Shown piece by piece: positions 7,243 through 14,747 of a stretch of 23,546 nucleotides of DNA. Below the pieces are notes generated by a model that saw only the letters and a list, made by a program, of their open reading frames with translations, was not told the origin of the DNA and did no database searches. Positions within the stretch are counted from its first letter, which is position 1. Every line of letters starts with the position of its first letter. Source of the stretch: Candidatus Schekmanbacteria bacterium (GTDB lineage: Bacteria > CSSED10-310 > JACPHN01). A program made the translations under genes and the position numbers. Location: assembly GCA_016188575.1 (NCBI GenBank), contig JACPHN010000199.1:1-23546 (forward strand). The letters run 5' to 3'.

Positions 7243-8592
7243 ATGTTTGGATCGCGTTTCATCAGCCTTACGACCAAGTTGGCGAGCCTGATCGCGCTAC
7301 TGCTCATGATCGTGATTTCGGTCTCGAACTACTTTCAGATCAGGCGCCTCGCCGAGTTCCTGGAAACCGGCCTGGACGAGAAGGCTGCCGCTCTGACCTC
7401 CACGGTGGCGAGCAACTGCGCCAACGCGCTCGCCGGCGGCGACATGACCTTCCTGGATCGGTCGATCAAGGAGACTCTCCGGGATCACGCAGACACGGCT
7501 TACGGGGTGATCGCCAAAGAGGACGGCTCAATCGTCGTGTACCACGACAAGGGAAAAACCGACGCGCAGCTCGAGGAGATCCGGCGCGCGGGCCTGACCG
7601 ACAAGTTTTCGAAGGAAGCCGTCGAGAAGGGCAAGGTCGCGTCGCCGCTCTACCGGAACGCGTATCACGACCCCGAGCGCGACGTCGACGTCCTTGACAT
7701 GGCCGGGCCGGTGATCGTCGGCGATCAGCGTTGGGTGGTGCGCCTGGTTTTCAGCAAAGTCGAGGTTCAGAAGGCGAAGCGGGCCGCGTGGCAGACGTCG
7801 GCGCTGGTGACCGCGGCGTTCGTGCTCGTCGGTGTGCTCGTCGCCCTGTTTGTGTCCCGGCGCATCACCAGACCCATTTCGCTGCTGGTTCAGGATGCCG
7901 CCGCCATCGCGCAAGGGAACTTGGAGAAGGAAATCACCGTGGCCACGACCGACGAAATCGGTATTCTCGCCCACGCCTTCGAAAAGATGCGCACCTCGCT
8001 GAAATTCCAGTTCAAGGAAATCGCCAAGAAGGCCATGGGGCTGGAAGGCGACCTGGACGTATTCGCGCTGCCGGACCTGCTGCAGCTCGTGTGTAGCTCC
8101 GGCCGTACCGGCCAACTGATCATGGACGGGCCCGCGGATCGCGGCAGCATCTTCTTCAACGCGGGCGAAATCATCCACGCCGAGCTGCAAGGCGAGGGCG
8201 GCGAGTTCCGGGGACCGGATGCCGTGTATCGGTTCTTCAACTGGACCGACGGTTCCTTCAAGTTCGACTCCATCGATATCTCGGCGATACCGAAGACGAT
8301 TTCCGTCGGCTGGCAGCATCTGATCATGGAAGGTGCGCGGCAAACCGACGAGATGGATCGCATCAAGCAGGTGATTCCGTCGGAAGATTGCGTCGTGTGC
8401 GTCGAGGAGAATCCGCCGGAAGGAACGGACGAGATCCGGCTGACGGTCGAAGAGCTGCAGGTATCGATTCTTGTTCAGGGGCGCAAGCGAGTTGGCGACG
8501 TCTTGCAGCAGTCCAGCTTCGACGAGTTCGATACGTATCAGATGCTGTATCGCCTGGTGTCCGCGGGCCTGTTGCGGATCGAGGGTCGCTGA
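7243..8592 (+). CDS. Membrane receptor-like protein: sensor domain, HAMP and DUF4388
   Basis: The 449-residue product has a transmembrane helix at about 11-31, a periplasmic sensor region (about 32-183), a second helix at about 184-205, and a HAMP linker at about 206-258 (SRRITRPISLL ... TTDEIGILAHAFEKM). A DUF4388 domain follows at about 268-375 (LPDLLQLVCSSGRTGQL, then GSIFFNAGEIIHAEL). DUF4388 is the PatA-N-related module common in gliding and social bacteria; it usually sits beside response regulators or kinases and has no known catalysis. The remaining 70 residues (LTVEELQVSILVQGRKRVGDVLQ) look like a small winged-helix or second PatA-type module. There is no histidine kinase, methyl-accepting or cyclase domain, so output is probably by protein contact. 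ATG 7243 follows GGAG-containing sequence. The TGA stop lies 1 nt before the lipid kinase start. Confidence 0.88.
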   Translation: MFGSRFISLTTKLASLIALLLMIVISVSNYFQIRRLAEFLETGLDEKAAALTSTVASNCANALAGGDMTFLDRSIKETLRDHADTAYGVIAKEDGSIVVYHDKGKTDAQLEEIRRAGLTDKFSKEAVEKGKVASPLYRNAYHDPERDVDVLDMAGPVIVGDQRWVVRLVFSKVEVQKAKRAAWQTSALVTAAFVLVGVLVALFVSRRITRPISLLVQDAAAIAQGNLEKEITVATTDEIGILAHAFEKMRTSLKFQFKEIAKKAMGLEGDLDVFALPDLLQLVCSSGRTGQLIMDGPADRGSIFFNAGEIIHAELQGEGGEFRGPDAVYRFFNWTDGSFKFDSIDISAIPKTISVGWQHLIMEGARQTDEMDRIKQVIPSEDCVVCVEENPPEGTDEIRLTVEELQVSILVQGRKRVGDVLQQSSFDEFDTYQMLYRLVSAGLLRIEGR

Positions 8593-8593
8593 G

Positions 8594-9631
8594 TTGGATT
8601 CGCGAGAGCTGGCGCAGCGCCTCGCGGAGACCTCGTCGCGGCGTGCGTTGATCCTGAATCCGGCGGCGTCGGGAGGTCGCGGGGCGCGGGTATGGCCGGA
8701 CGTCGCGGCGCTCTTGGAGCGCGCCGAAGAGGATTTCGTGCTGCTCCGCAGCGAACGGCCCGGGCATTTGCTCGAGCTGTCGGCGACGGCGCGGGAGGCC
8801 GGCGCTCAGGAGATTGTCGCCGTGGGCGGCGACGGCACGGTGCACGAGGTGCTCAACGGGATCTTTCGCGACGTGATCCGCCAGCGGATAAGCGGCGAGC
8901 CGCTGCCCGCTGACCTCGCGAGCGAGCTCCCCGCGCTTTCCATCGTGCCGCTGGGCCGCGGTGACGATCTCGCCCGGGCACTGGCAATCCCGGATGATCC
9001 GCTGCTGGCTTGCGGGCTGCTCGGGCGTGATCTCGGGGTTTGGGGCCATCCTTCGCGGCTGTGGACGCTCGACGTCGGCGTCGTGGAGTTCGGGCAGCTC
9101 AATGCCGGCGCCGGGGGCGGGCGCGCGAGCAGGGTGTTCCTCAACATCGCCGGATGCGGCTTCGACGGCGAGGTGACCGCGCGCGCCAATGCGCTTGCCC
9201 GGCTGCTCGGACCCGCCTCCTACCCCGCCTCGCTGCTGTTCAGCCTGCTCGCATTCCAGCAACGGCCGTATGAGCTCACGATCGACGGCGAGAGCTTCTC
9301 AGGCGACGGGCGGTCGGTGGTGGTTGCCAACGGTCGCTTCTTTGGCAGCGGCATGATGATCGCGCCGCGCGCGGAGCTCGACGACGGGCGCCTCGACGTG
9401 GTCGTGATCGGGCCCTTCAGCCGCTGGGAGGTCGCGACCGGCAGCCGCGCCCTGTACCGGGGCGCTCATCTGGCCAACCCGAAAGTGTTCTTTCGCCAGG
9501 GAAGAGCGGTGGAGGTGCGAACCTTCCCATCAGACGCCTGGATCATGCAGGTCGATGGCGAAGTTGTTGGACGCACGCCGCTGCGCTATGAGCTCCTACC
9601 GCGAGCCGTTCGCGTCCGCGTCCCGGCGTGA
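8594..9631 (+). CDS. Diacylglycerol/lipid kinase family protein (YegS/DgkB-like)
   Basis: The 345-residue product has the diacylglycerol-kinase catalytic fold: ILNPAASGGRG near the N-terminus, the nucleotide-binding GGDGT at residues 78-82, then PLGRGDDLAR at 119-128, and a C-terminal beta-sandwich (GDGRSVVVANGRFFGSGMMIAPRA). These enzymes phosphorylate diacylglycerol, sphingoid or related lipids at the inner face of the membrane. The usual PxGTxNDFAR block is altered: Arg for Thr and Asp for Asn. The reading frame is open upstream but overlaps the DUF4388 gene. I place the start at TTG 8594, 1 nt after that gene's stop and downstream of GAGGG (8581-8585). TTG 8648 is a less likely alternative. 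The spacing suggests co-translation with the HAMP-DUF4388 receptor. The 3' end overlaps a convergent lipoprotein gene by 36 bp. Confidence 0.87.
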   Translation: MDSRELAQRLAETSSRRALILNPAASGGRGARVWPDVAALLERAEEDFVLLRSERPGHLLELSATAREAGAQEIVAVGGDGTVHEVLNGIFRDVIRQRISGEPLPADLASELPALSIVPLGRGDDLARALAIPDDPLLACGLLGRDLGVWGHPSRLWTLDVGVVEFGQLNAGAGGGRASRVFLNIAGCGFDGEVTARANALARLLGPASYPASLLFSLLAFQQRPYELTIDGESFSGDGRSVVVANGRFFGSGMMIAPRAELDDGRLDVVVIGPFSRWEVATGSRALYRGAHLANPKVFFRQGRAVEVRTFPSDAWIMQVDGEVVGRTPLRYELLPRAVRVRVPA

Positions 9632-10354
9632 CGCGCCGCTGCCCGCAGAGGTGAGGTTTGCGGTGATCGTAACCCAGGTCCACTCCGCGGCGGCGTCAAC
9701 CGCTCGTCTGGCCACCGGGAACAGGCCGAGCTCGTCGCTCTTGCTCTTGGAGACGATGAGCACCTCACTCACGACGCGGTTTTCGGGCCGCGCGTGCAGG
9801 CGAACGCGGAGTCTCACTTCCGCACGCGTCAGCGACATGCCCGACCCGAGCGCGAACTGCGCCCGCACGGGCCCAGGTTCGGCTCGCTCGAAGGCCCCTT
9901 CGAGCGTCAAGACCGGCCCCGGCGGTAGCGCATCGCCTTCCTTGCCGCGCACGACTCGACGTGCCTGCTCCGCGGTCGCGGTGCGGTTGCCGAGCTGCCA
10001 GCGGAGCTCCTCCGCGGCCCAGGAGGACAGATCCGCCATGGCCAGATCGCCCTTTCCGGTCTGTGCCACCACCGCGGTCGGCAGCGGCGCCGGCGCTCCC
10101 GGGGTCGCCGACTCCAAGACGTGGATATCGCCGCGGAGCGCCCCCCCCGAAGGCGGCGCGAACGGCAGCACGACGATAGTTCTCCGGGCGAGCTCAAGGC
10201 GATCCAGTTGCTCGCGCGGCAGGTCCGTCACGGGTACAACCTCCAGGGCAGCCGGGCGCGTCGACCCCGCGCAACCGAGACCGCCGGCGAGGGCGGCAGC
10301 CAGCCAACAGCAGGACGTGAACAGACAGACTGAATGCCGCGCCACCATGTGCAT
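9596..10354 (-). CDS. Uncharacterised lipoprotein
   Basis: The 252-residue product has a short hydrophobic signal with a lipobox ending GGLGC (Cys28), so it should be a lipid-anchored envelope protein. A strand-rich start (RRTIVVLPFAPP) is followed by a helix (DLSSWAAEELRWQLG). That layout recalls envelope lipoproteins that act on periplasmic assembly, but I do not recognise a family. ATG 10354 is chosen (ATG 10348 also possible) because it directly precedes the signal; the longer upstream frame is Arg/His-rich and has no signal. It is divergent from the potassium transporter operon (126-bp gap) and runs tail-to-tail into the lipid kinase gene with a 36-bp overlap. Function is unknown. Confidence 0.7.
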   Translation of the reverse strand: MHMVARHSVCLFTSCCWLAAALAGGLGCAGSTRPAALEVVPVTDLPREQLDRLELARRTIVVLPFAPPSGGALRGDIHVLESATPGAPAPLPTAVVAQTGKGDLAMADLSSWAAEELRWQLGNRTATAEQARRVVRGKEGDALPPGPVLTLEGAFERAEPGPVRAQFALGSGMSLTRAEVRLRVRLHARPENRVVSEVLIVSKSKSDELGLFPVARRAVDAAAEWTWVTITANLTSAGSGASRRDADANGSR

Positions 10355-10459
10355 CGATGCGTGCCTCCCCTTGTGCCAGCGCGGTGAAATCGACCCGAGC
10401 TCTGCAAGACGATATCGCAAGAGATCGGCGGCGCGCCACCCCCGAGCTTGGGGCCGGGA

Positions 10460-10475
10460 GGCCTCACGCGAGGCC
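10460..10475 (+). promoter_or_regulatory. Hairpin over the trkH-like ribosome binding site
   Basis: GGCCTC (10460-10465), ACGC loop, GAGGCC (10470-10475) forms a 6-bp, all-paired hairpin. The right arm contains GAGG (10470-10473), the best Shine-Dalgarno for the GTG at 10481. If it forms in mRNA it would hide the binding site. Such short GC hairpins also occur by chance in this base composition. Confidence 0.25.
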
Positions 10476-10480
10476 GGCTC

Positions 10481-12280
10481 GTGAATCGCCTCGTGAGCCG
10501 ATTCTTCGAGGAGCGACCGCGGCTCCGCGACCGCGCCGCTCCCGCGCAGCGGGTGCTCGAGACGACGCTTTTCGCGGTGGCGCTGGTGACGGCGCTGGCC
10601 CGCCACGGTTCGCCGTTCGCGCCCGGTGCCGCACTACTGCCGCTGGACGTGACCGTCGTCCTGGCGAACTTCGCGGCGTTCGCCGTGCGGATGATCCTTG
10701 CCCCGGATTCGGCACAGTTTGCCCGTGAATCCCGCCTGGGTCTCGGCATCGCCATCACGGGAGCATGTGGCGCGATCGCCCAGGCGGTAGGCGGCGAGCT
10801 GTGCCACGTGGCGTGGGTCGGCTGCCTGGCGCTCGTCGAGCTGCATATCATCGCTCGCGGCTTGCACTTGGCCTGCCTCGGTGTTCTCGGCGAGCGGCGC
10901 GGGAACGTGCACCTGGTGCTGACTGGCTCGTTCGTGCTGATCATCGTGATCGGCACACTCTTGCTCATGTTACCCACGGCCACGACGGAGGAGCTCGGCA
11001 TTTCTTTTGTCGACGCGTTGTTTACGGCGACGAGCGCGACGTGCGTTACGGGTCTCGCCGTGCAGGACACTCCAGTGGCCTTCACGCGCCTTGGCCACTG
11101 GATATTGCTGGCGCTGATTCAGGTCGGTGGCCTCGGACTGATGACGATGACGGCGTTCGCCGCCACGACACTCGGCAGCGGCTTGAGCCTGGGCGAGACC
11201 ATGCGGCTCAAGGGCATCCTGAGCTCGGAGAGCCTGGGTCAGGTGCGCGGCTCGCTCGCCTTCATCCTCTATTCGACCATCCTGTTCGAGCTTGCCGGGG
11301 TCGTGCTGCTGTTCGTTCTGGCTCCCTTGCCCGGGACGCCGCCCGCCGGCGCCGGCGACCTGCGGTACGTGAGCGACCGGCTGTTTGCGGCGATTTTTCA
11401 CGCAGTGAGCGCCTTTTGCAACGCGGGATTCGCCCTGCACAGCGACAGCCTGGTCTCCTGGCGTTCGGCGCACGCGGCGGGAATCGGCGTCGTGATGGTA
11501 CTGATCGTCGCCGGCGGCCTGGGATTTCGGGTGCATCAGGATCTGTGGGCGTTGGTCAAGTGGCGCCTGACGGGACGGAAGAGCGCGCCGGAGGACGCTC
11601 GGCCCTGGCGAATCGAGGTCCAGACCTGGATCGTGCTTGCGGCCACGGGCACTTTGTTGCTGAGCGGGACGATCGGAATGGCGGCTTTAGAAACCGGCAC
11701 CGGCGCGCTTACGGACCTGTCGCGCGGGGGTTCTGCGTATCATGCGCTCTTTGAGTCGGTGACCGCGCGCACGGCGGGATTCAATACGGTGGACATCGCA
11801 GCGCATACGGATGCGGGACTATTTTTCATGATCATCCTCATGTTCATCGGCGCGAGCCCCGGATCGACCGGAGGCGGGATCAAAACCTCGACATTCGCGC
11901 TGGCGGCGCTCGCATTGTGGCAGATGGTTACGAACAGCAGTCAGGTCGCGGTTGCGCACCGCCGGGTGCCGCACCGCGCCGTCGAGTCCGCCCTGGTGGT
12001 CGTCCTCCTCGGCGCCATCATCGTTGGCGCCAGCACGCTTTTTTTGCTCGCCACGCAGACCGTGCCACTGCGGGACCTGCTATTCGAGTCGGTGTCGGCG
12101 TTTGCGACCGTCGGCCTGAGCACCGGCGTGACCCCCCATCTGACTGATGGTGGCAAGCTGCTTCTGTGTGCAGTGATGTTGGTCGGCCGCATTGGGCCGC
12201 TGACCTTGATGTTGGCGATGGCCTCCCGGCGGCCGCGACCGGCATTCGAGTACCCGTCGGAAGACGTCATGGTGGGCTAG
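10481..12280 (+). CDS. TrkH/KtrB family potassium transporter, membrane subunit
   Basis: The product (599 residues from GTG 10481) is a polytopic membrane protein of the TrkH/Ktr superfamily, which carries K+ through four pseudo-repeated pore loops. All four filter segments are visible: TCVTGLAV (about 187-194), FCNAGFAL (about 312), TARTAGFNT (about 429-437) and FATVGLSTG (about 541-549), each with the expected central Gly. GSTGGGIKTST before the last repeat is also a family signature. The first about 150 residues add extra predicted helices relative to KtrB (about 450 residues). GTG 10481 is preferred over TTG 10448 because GAGG sits 7 nt upstream. It is followed 38 nt later by its RCK regulator, forming a two-gene K+ uptake operon. 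Confidence 0.93.
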   Translation: MNRLVSRFFEERPRLRDRAAPAQRVLETTLFAVALVTALARHGSPFAPGAALLPLDVTVVLANFAAFAVRMILAPDSAQFARESRLGLGIAITGACGAIAQAVGGELCHVAWVGCLALVELHIIARGLHLACLGVLGERRGNVHLVLTGSFVLIIVIGTLLLMLPTATTEELGISFVDALFTATSATCVTGLAVQDTPVAFTRLGHWILLALIQVGGLGLMTMTAFAATTLGSGLSLGETMRLKGILSSESLGQVRGSLAFILYSTILFELAGVVLLFVLAPLPGTPPAGAGDLRYVSDRLFAAIFHAVSAFCNAGFALHSDSLVSWRSAHAAGIGVVMVLIVAGGLGFRVHQDLWALVKWRLTGRKSAPEDARPWRIEVQTWIVLAATGTLLLSGTIGMAALETGTGALTDLSRGGSAYHALFESVTARTAGFNTVDIAAHTDAGLFFMIILMFIGASPGSTGGGIKTSTFALAALALWQMVTNSSQVAVAHRRVPHRAVESALVVVLLGAIIVGASTLFLLATQTVPLRDLLFESVSAFATVGLSTGVTPHLTDGGKLLLCAVMLVGRIGPLTLMLAMASRRPRPAFEYPSEDVMVG

Positions 12281-12318
12281 TCGCTGGGGCGGTGACGACG
12301 TGGGAAAGGAGTGTCGCA

Positions 12319-12999
12319 ATGCAGCGAGTCGTGGTCGTGGGTCTCGGTCTGTTCGGCAGGACGGTCGCCTTGACGCTGGCGGCCGCGGGCTGCGACGTGC
12401 TCGCCGTGGATCGCGACAAGGACACGGTTCAGGGCCTGGCGGACGCGGCCGTGTCGGTCGTCGTACGCCTCGACGCGACGGACCGACGCAATCTGGAGGC
12501 TCACGGGGTTCGGCAGATGGACATCGGCGTCGTGACGATTTCGGAGAACTTCGAGGCCAACGTCATGGTGGCGTATCACCTTCTGCAGCTCGGCGTGCGC
12601 AAGGTCATCGCCCGCGTCGCGACGCCGATTCAGCGCGACATCATGAGGGCCGTGGGCGTGCACGAGGTCATCTTGCCCGAGGAGTACGCGGCGGAGCGCC
12701 TTGCGCACCGGCTCTCGAACCGGTTTCTGATGGACCACGTGCCGCTGTCAGAGGAGACCTCACTGGATTCGATCGTGGCGCCCAAACACTTCGTGGGGCG
12801 GACGGTCGCGGATATCGGGCTGCGGAGCAAGTATGCCGTCAACCTGATCTCGGTGCGGAAAGAACGCGCCGGAGCTCCGGCCATGAGCGCCGCGGCTAGC
12901 GTCGTCGAGGTGCCCGGCGCCGATTACGTGATCGAGGCGGGCGACATTCTCGTCGTGGTGGGCAAGAACGAAAACCTGGCAACGCTGACCAGACAGTGA
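12319..12999 (+). CDS. TrkA/KtrA family RCK regulatory subunit of potassium uptake
   Basis: The 226-residue product is a single RCK unit. An N-terminal Rossmann domain has the dinucleotide motif GLGLFG (residues 8-13) and the acidic strand end AVDRDKD, and an RCK_C domain covers about 140-226 (ending in GDILVVVGKNENLATL). Proteins of this length form octameric rings under TrkH/KtrB pores and gate them in response to nucleotides (ATP/ADP or NAD/NADH). The ATG at 12319 has a strong Shine-Dalgarno (AAGGAG, about 7 nt upstream) in the intergenic gap after the transporter. Having one RCK unit rather than two makes it KtrA-like rather than E. coli TrkA-like. Only 29 nt separate its stop from that of the convergent lipoprotein gene. 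Confidence 0.93.
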   Translation: MQRVVVVGLGLFGRTVALTLAAAGCDVLAVDRDKDTVQGLADAAVSVVVRLDATDRRNLEAHGVRQMDIGVVTISENFEANVMVAYHLLQLGVRKVIARVATPIQRDIMRAVGVHEVILPEEYAAERLAHRLSNRFLMDHVPLSEETSLDSIVAPKHFVGRTVADIGLRSKYAVNLISVRKERAGAPAMSAAASVVEVPGADYVIEAGDILVVVGKNENLATLTRQ

Positions 13000-13028
13000 G
13001 CGCTCGTCGCGCGGCGTGGCCGCCCTCG

Positions 13029-14186
13029 TCACCGACGACGGAGCGCGAAGGACTCGATCACGACCTGCGGCGCTACCTGGCCGCCCGCGCCCCGCGCTTG
13101 CCGGCTCCAGGCGTAGTACAGGCGATCTCCGACGGCGGCGAGACTGGGGTGAACGTGGCTGAATCCAGGGACGCTCGTGGCGATCGAAAACCCTTGAGAC
13201 TGGCGCTCGCCAGCGGGATCCAGCGCGAGCAGGCGCGGGTAGTATGGGTTCGTGGCGGGATCGGGATCGCCGCCGCTCTCCCTGGCGATGTAGCCCACGA
13301 ATACCGCACCGTCGACCTCAGCCGAGGCGGTTGGGAATACGGCCTCCTCGCCGCCGTGCGTGAGCTGCTCCGTGCTGCCGGCGACATAGCCGGAGAGCAG
13401 GTCGGTGAGCGTCAAGCTCGATCTGGCGATACCGAACGTTGCCCAGGAGAGCAGGGCCAGCCGCGGACCGTGGCGAAAAAAACCATTGCCGATGCTGCTC
13501 GCTATTTTTTCCCGGGCCACGGGAATCTCTCGCACGAGCAACACGTCACCGTTGCGGCCGACTTCCCGGATCCTCACCGCGTTTTTGCTTCCACTGGCGA
13601 GCAGCAAGCGGTCGTCGCGCCAAAGAATGCAGTGATCCGGGAACGTGTCCTCGTCGAAGTCGGTCTGGCGCGTCACGATGGGTCCCCGAAACAGCTCGGT
13701 CCCGGTCGGCGAGAAGCGCGCCAGCAGGAGGCTCTGACTCTTCGCGCACGTCTCCGCCGGGCCGTCGCACGTACCACCGCCGTCTCCAGGTTCCAGCGTC
13801 TGGTAGGTGACCACGACCTCGTCACCCGCCAGGGTGGCGCGGTGGTCTGCCGGAGCGCCGTACTCGGTCGTGACCGCGGAAACCGGGAACGGCGCACCGA
13901 GCTCCTCCCAGTCCGCCGAGAACGAATGCCCCCGATGGCGAACCCGGCCGACCTCTCCTGCCGGTTCCTCGGGCTCTACCACGATCACCAGAAAGCCGGA
14001 GCCGGGCAACGCCAGCAGCTCCGGCCGGTGGGTCCCGACGCTCATTTCCAACGTTCCAAGGTGCTCGGGGCGGATATTGACGGGGCATTCACACCCGGGC
14101 GATGAGTTGCAGGCGAAGACAGCGGCAAGCACGCTGGACAGCAAACCGACAGCGAACCACCGCCGCCTTCCCGGCACAAGGCACAT
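13029..14186 (-). CDS. Uncharacterised lipoprotein, probable strand-rich surface or periplasmic protein
   Basis: The 385-residue product has an Arg-rich start, a hydrophobic core and a lipobox VFAC (Cys26), followed by a Cys-rich patch (SPGCECP). The rest alternates short beta-strand stretches such as RLLLASGSKN, RLALLSWATFG and DGAVFVGYIA with loops, which suggests a beta-propeller-like fold, but I cannot name a family. ATG 14186 lies 20 nt downstream of the deoxycytidylate deaminase stop and no strong ribosome site is seen, so it may be co-transcribed with that gene. The longer upstream frame is a shadow of the deaminase gene. It converges on the ktrA-like gene. Confidence 0.72.
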   Translation of the reverse strand: MCLVPGRRRWFAVGLLSSVLAAVFACNSSPGCECPVNIRPEHLGTLEMSVGTHRPELLALPGSGFLVIVVEPEEPAGEVGRVRHRGHSFSADWEELGAPFPVSAVTTEYGAPADHRATLAGDEVVVTYQTLEPGDGGGTCDGPAETCAKSQSLLLARFSPTGTELFRGPIVTRQTDFDEDTFPDHCILWRDDRLLLASGSKNAVRIREVGRNGDVLLVREIPVAREKIASSIGNGFFRHGPRLALLSWATFGIARSSLTLTDLLSGYVAGSTEQLTHGGEEAVFPTASAEVDGAVFVGYIARESGGDPDPATNPYYPRLLALDPAGERQSQGFSIATSVPGFSHVHPSLAAVGDRLYYAWSRQARGAGGQVAPQVVIESFALRRR

Positions 14187-14206
14187 CGGTATCGGCGGCA
14201 GGGAGC

Positions 14207-14644
14207 TCACTGGCCGGCGAGCGGAATGAGCGTCATGGCGATGCCGAGGGTCGCGGCGATGGCGAACGTTCGCTCGTCTCGATAGAATTCCCCGTAGCAT
14301 ATCTGCTTGATACCCGCGTTGGCCAGGCACTTGAAGCAGCTCCAACAGGGGGATGCCGTGATGTAGATCGACGATCCCTCGATGCGAACGCCGTTTCGCG
14401 CGGCCTGGATGACGGCGTTCATCTCCGCGTGTATGGTGGCCACGCAGTGGCCGTTCTCCATGATGTGGCCGACCTCGTCGCAATGGGGCAGCCCCTGGAT
14501 AGAGCCGTTGTAGCCGGTGGAGAGGATGGTCCGGTCTCTGACGATGACGGCGCCGACGTGTTTGCGGTCGCAAGTAGCGCGCGTCGCGACGACCTTGGCG
14601 ACGCTCATAAAGTATTCGTCCCAATCAGCTCTCGGCGTAGTCAT
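14207..14644 (-). CDS. Deoxycytidylate (dCMP) deaminase
   Basis: The 145-residue product belongs to the zinc-dependent cytidine/deoxycytidylate deaminase family. It converts dCMP to dUMP, feeding thymidylate synthesis in the cytoplasm. The catalytic zinc motif is complete: HAE at 72-74 (Glu74 as proton shuttle) and PCWSC at 99-103 (Cys100 and Cys103). The dCMP-type motifs GYNGSIQGLPHCDE and TCDRKHVGAV are also present and separate it from tRNA or cytosine deaminases. ATG 14644 has AGAGGTG about 8 nt upstream. Length is normal for a minimal bacterial dCMP deaminase. The gene is divergent from the large kinase gene (103-bp gap) and may share its transcript with the downstream lipoprotein, whose role looks unrelated. 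Confidence 0.93.
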   Translation of the reverse strand: MTTPRADWDEYFMSVAKVVATRATCDRKHVGAVIVRDRTILSTGYNGSIQGLPHCDEVGHIMENGHCVATIHAEMNAVIQAARNGVRIEGSSIYITASPCWSCFKCLANAGIKQICYGEFYRDERTFAIAATLGIAMTLIPLAGQ

Positions 14645-14747
14645 GGCAAGCACCTCTTTGGCCGCGCGGCGAGACCTTAGAGTAGGTGCAGACGTCGACC
14701 GCGACAACCCCGTGGGGCAGCAGAAGCGGGGAGGATGAAGGCCAGGA

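Noticed and set aside
13029-14624. Longer 531-residue version of the lipoprotein gene
   Set aside because: The first 146 codons overlap the dCMP deaminase gene and are Arg/His-rich; starting at 14186 gives a clean lipoprotein signal.
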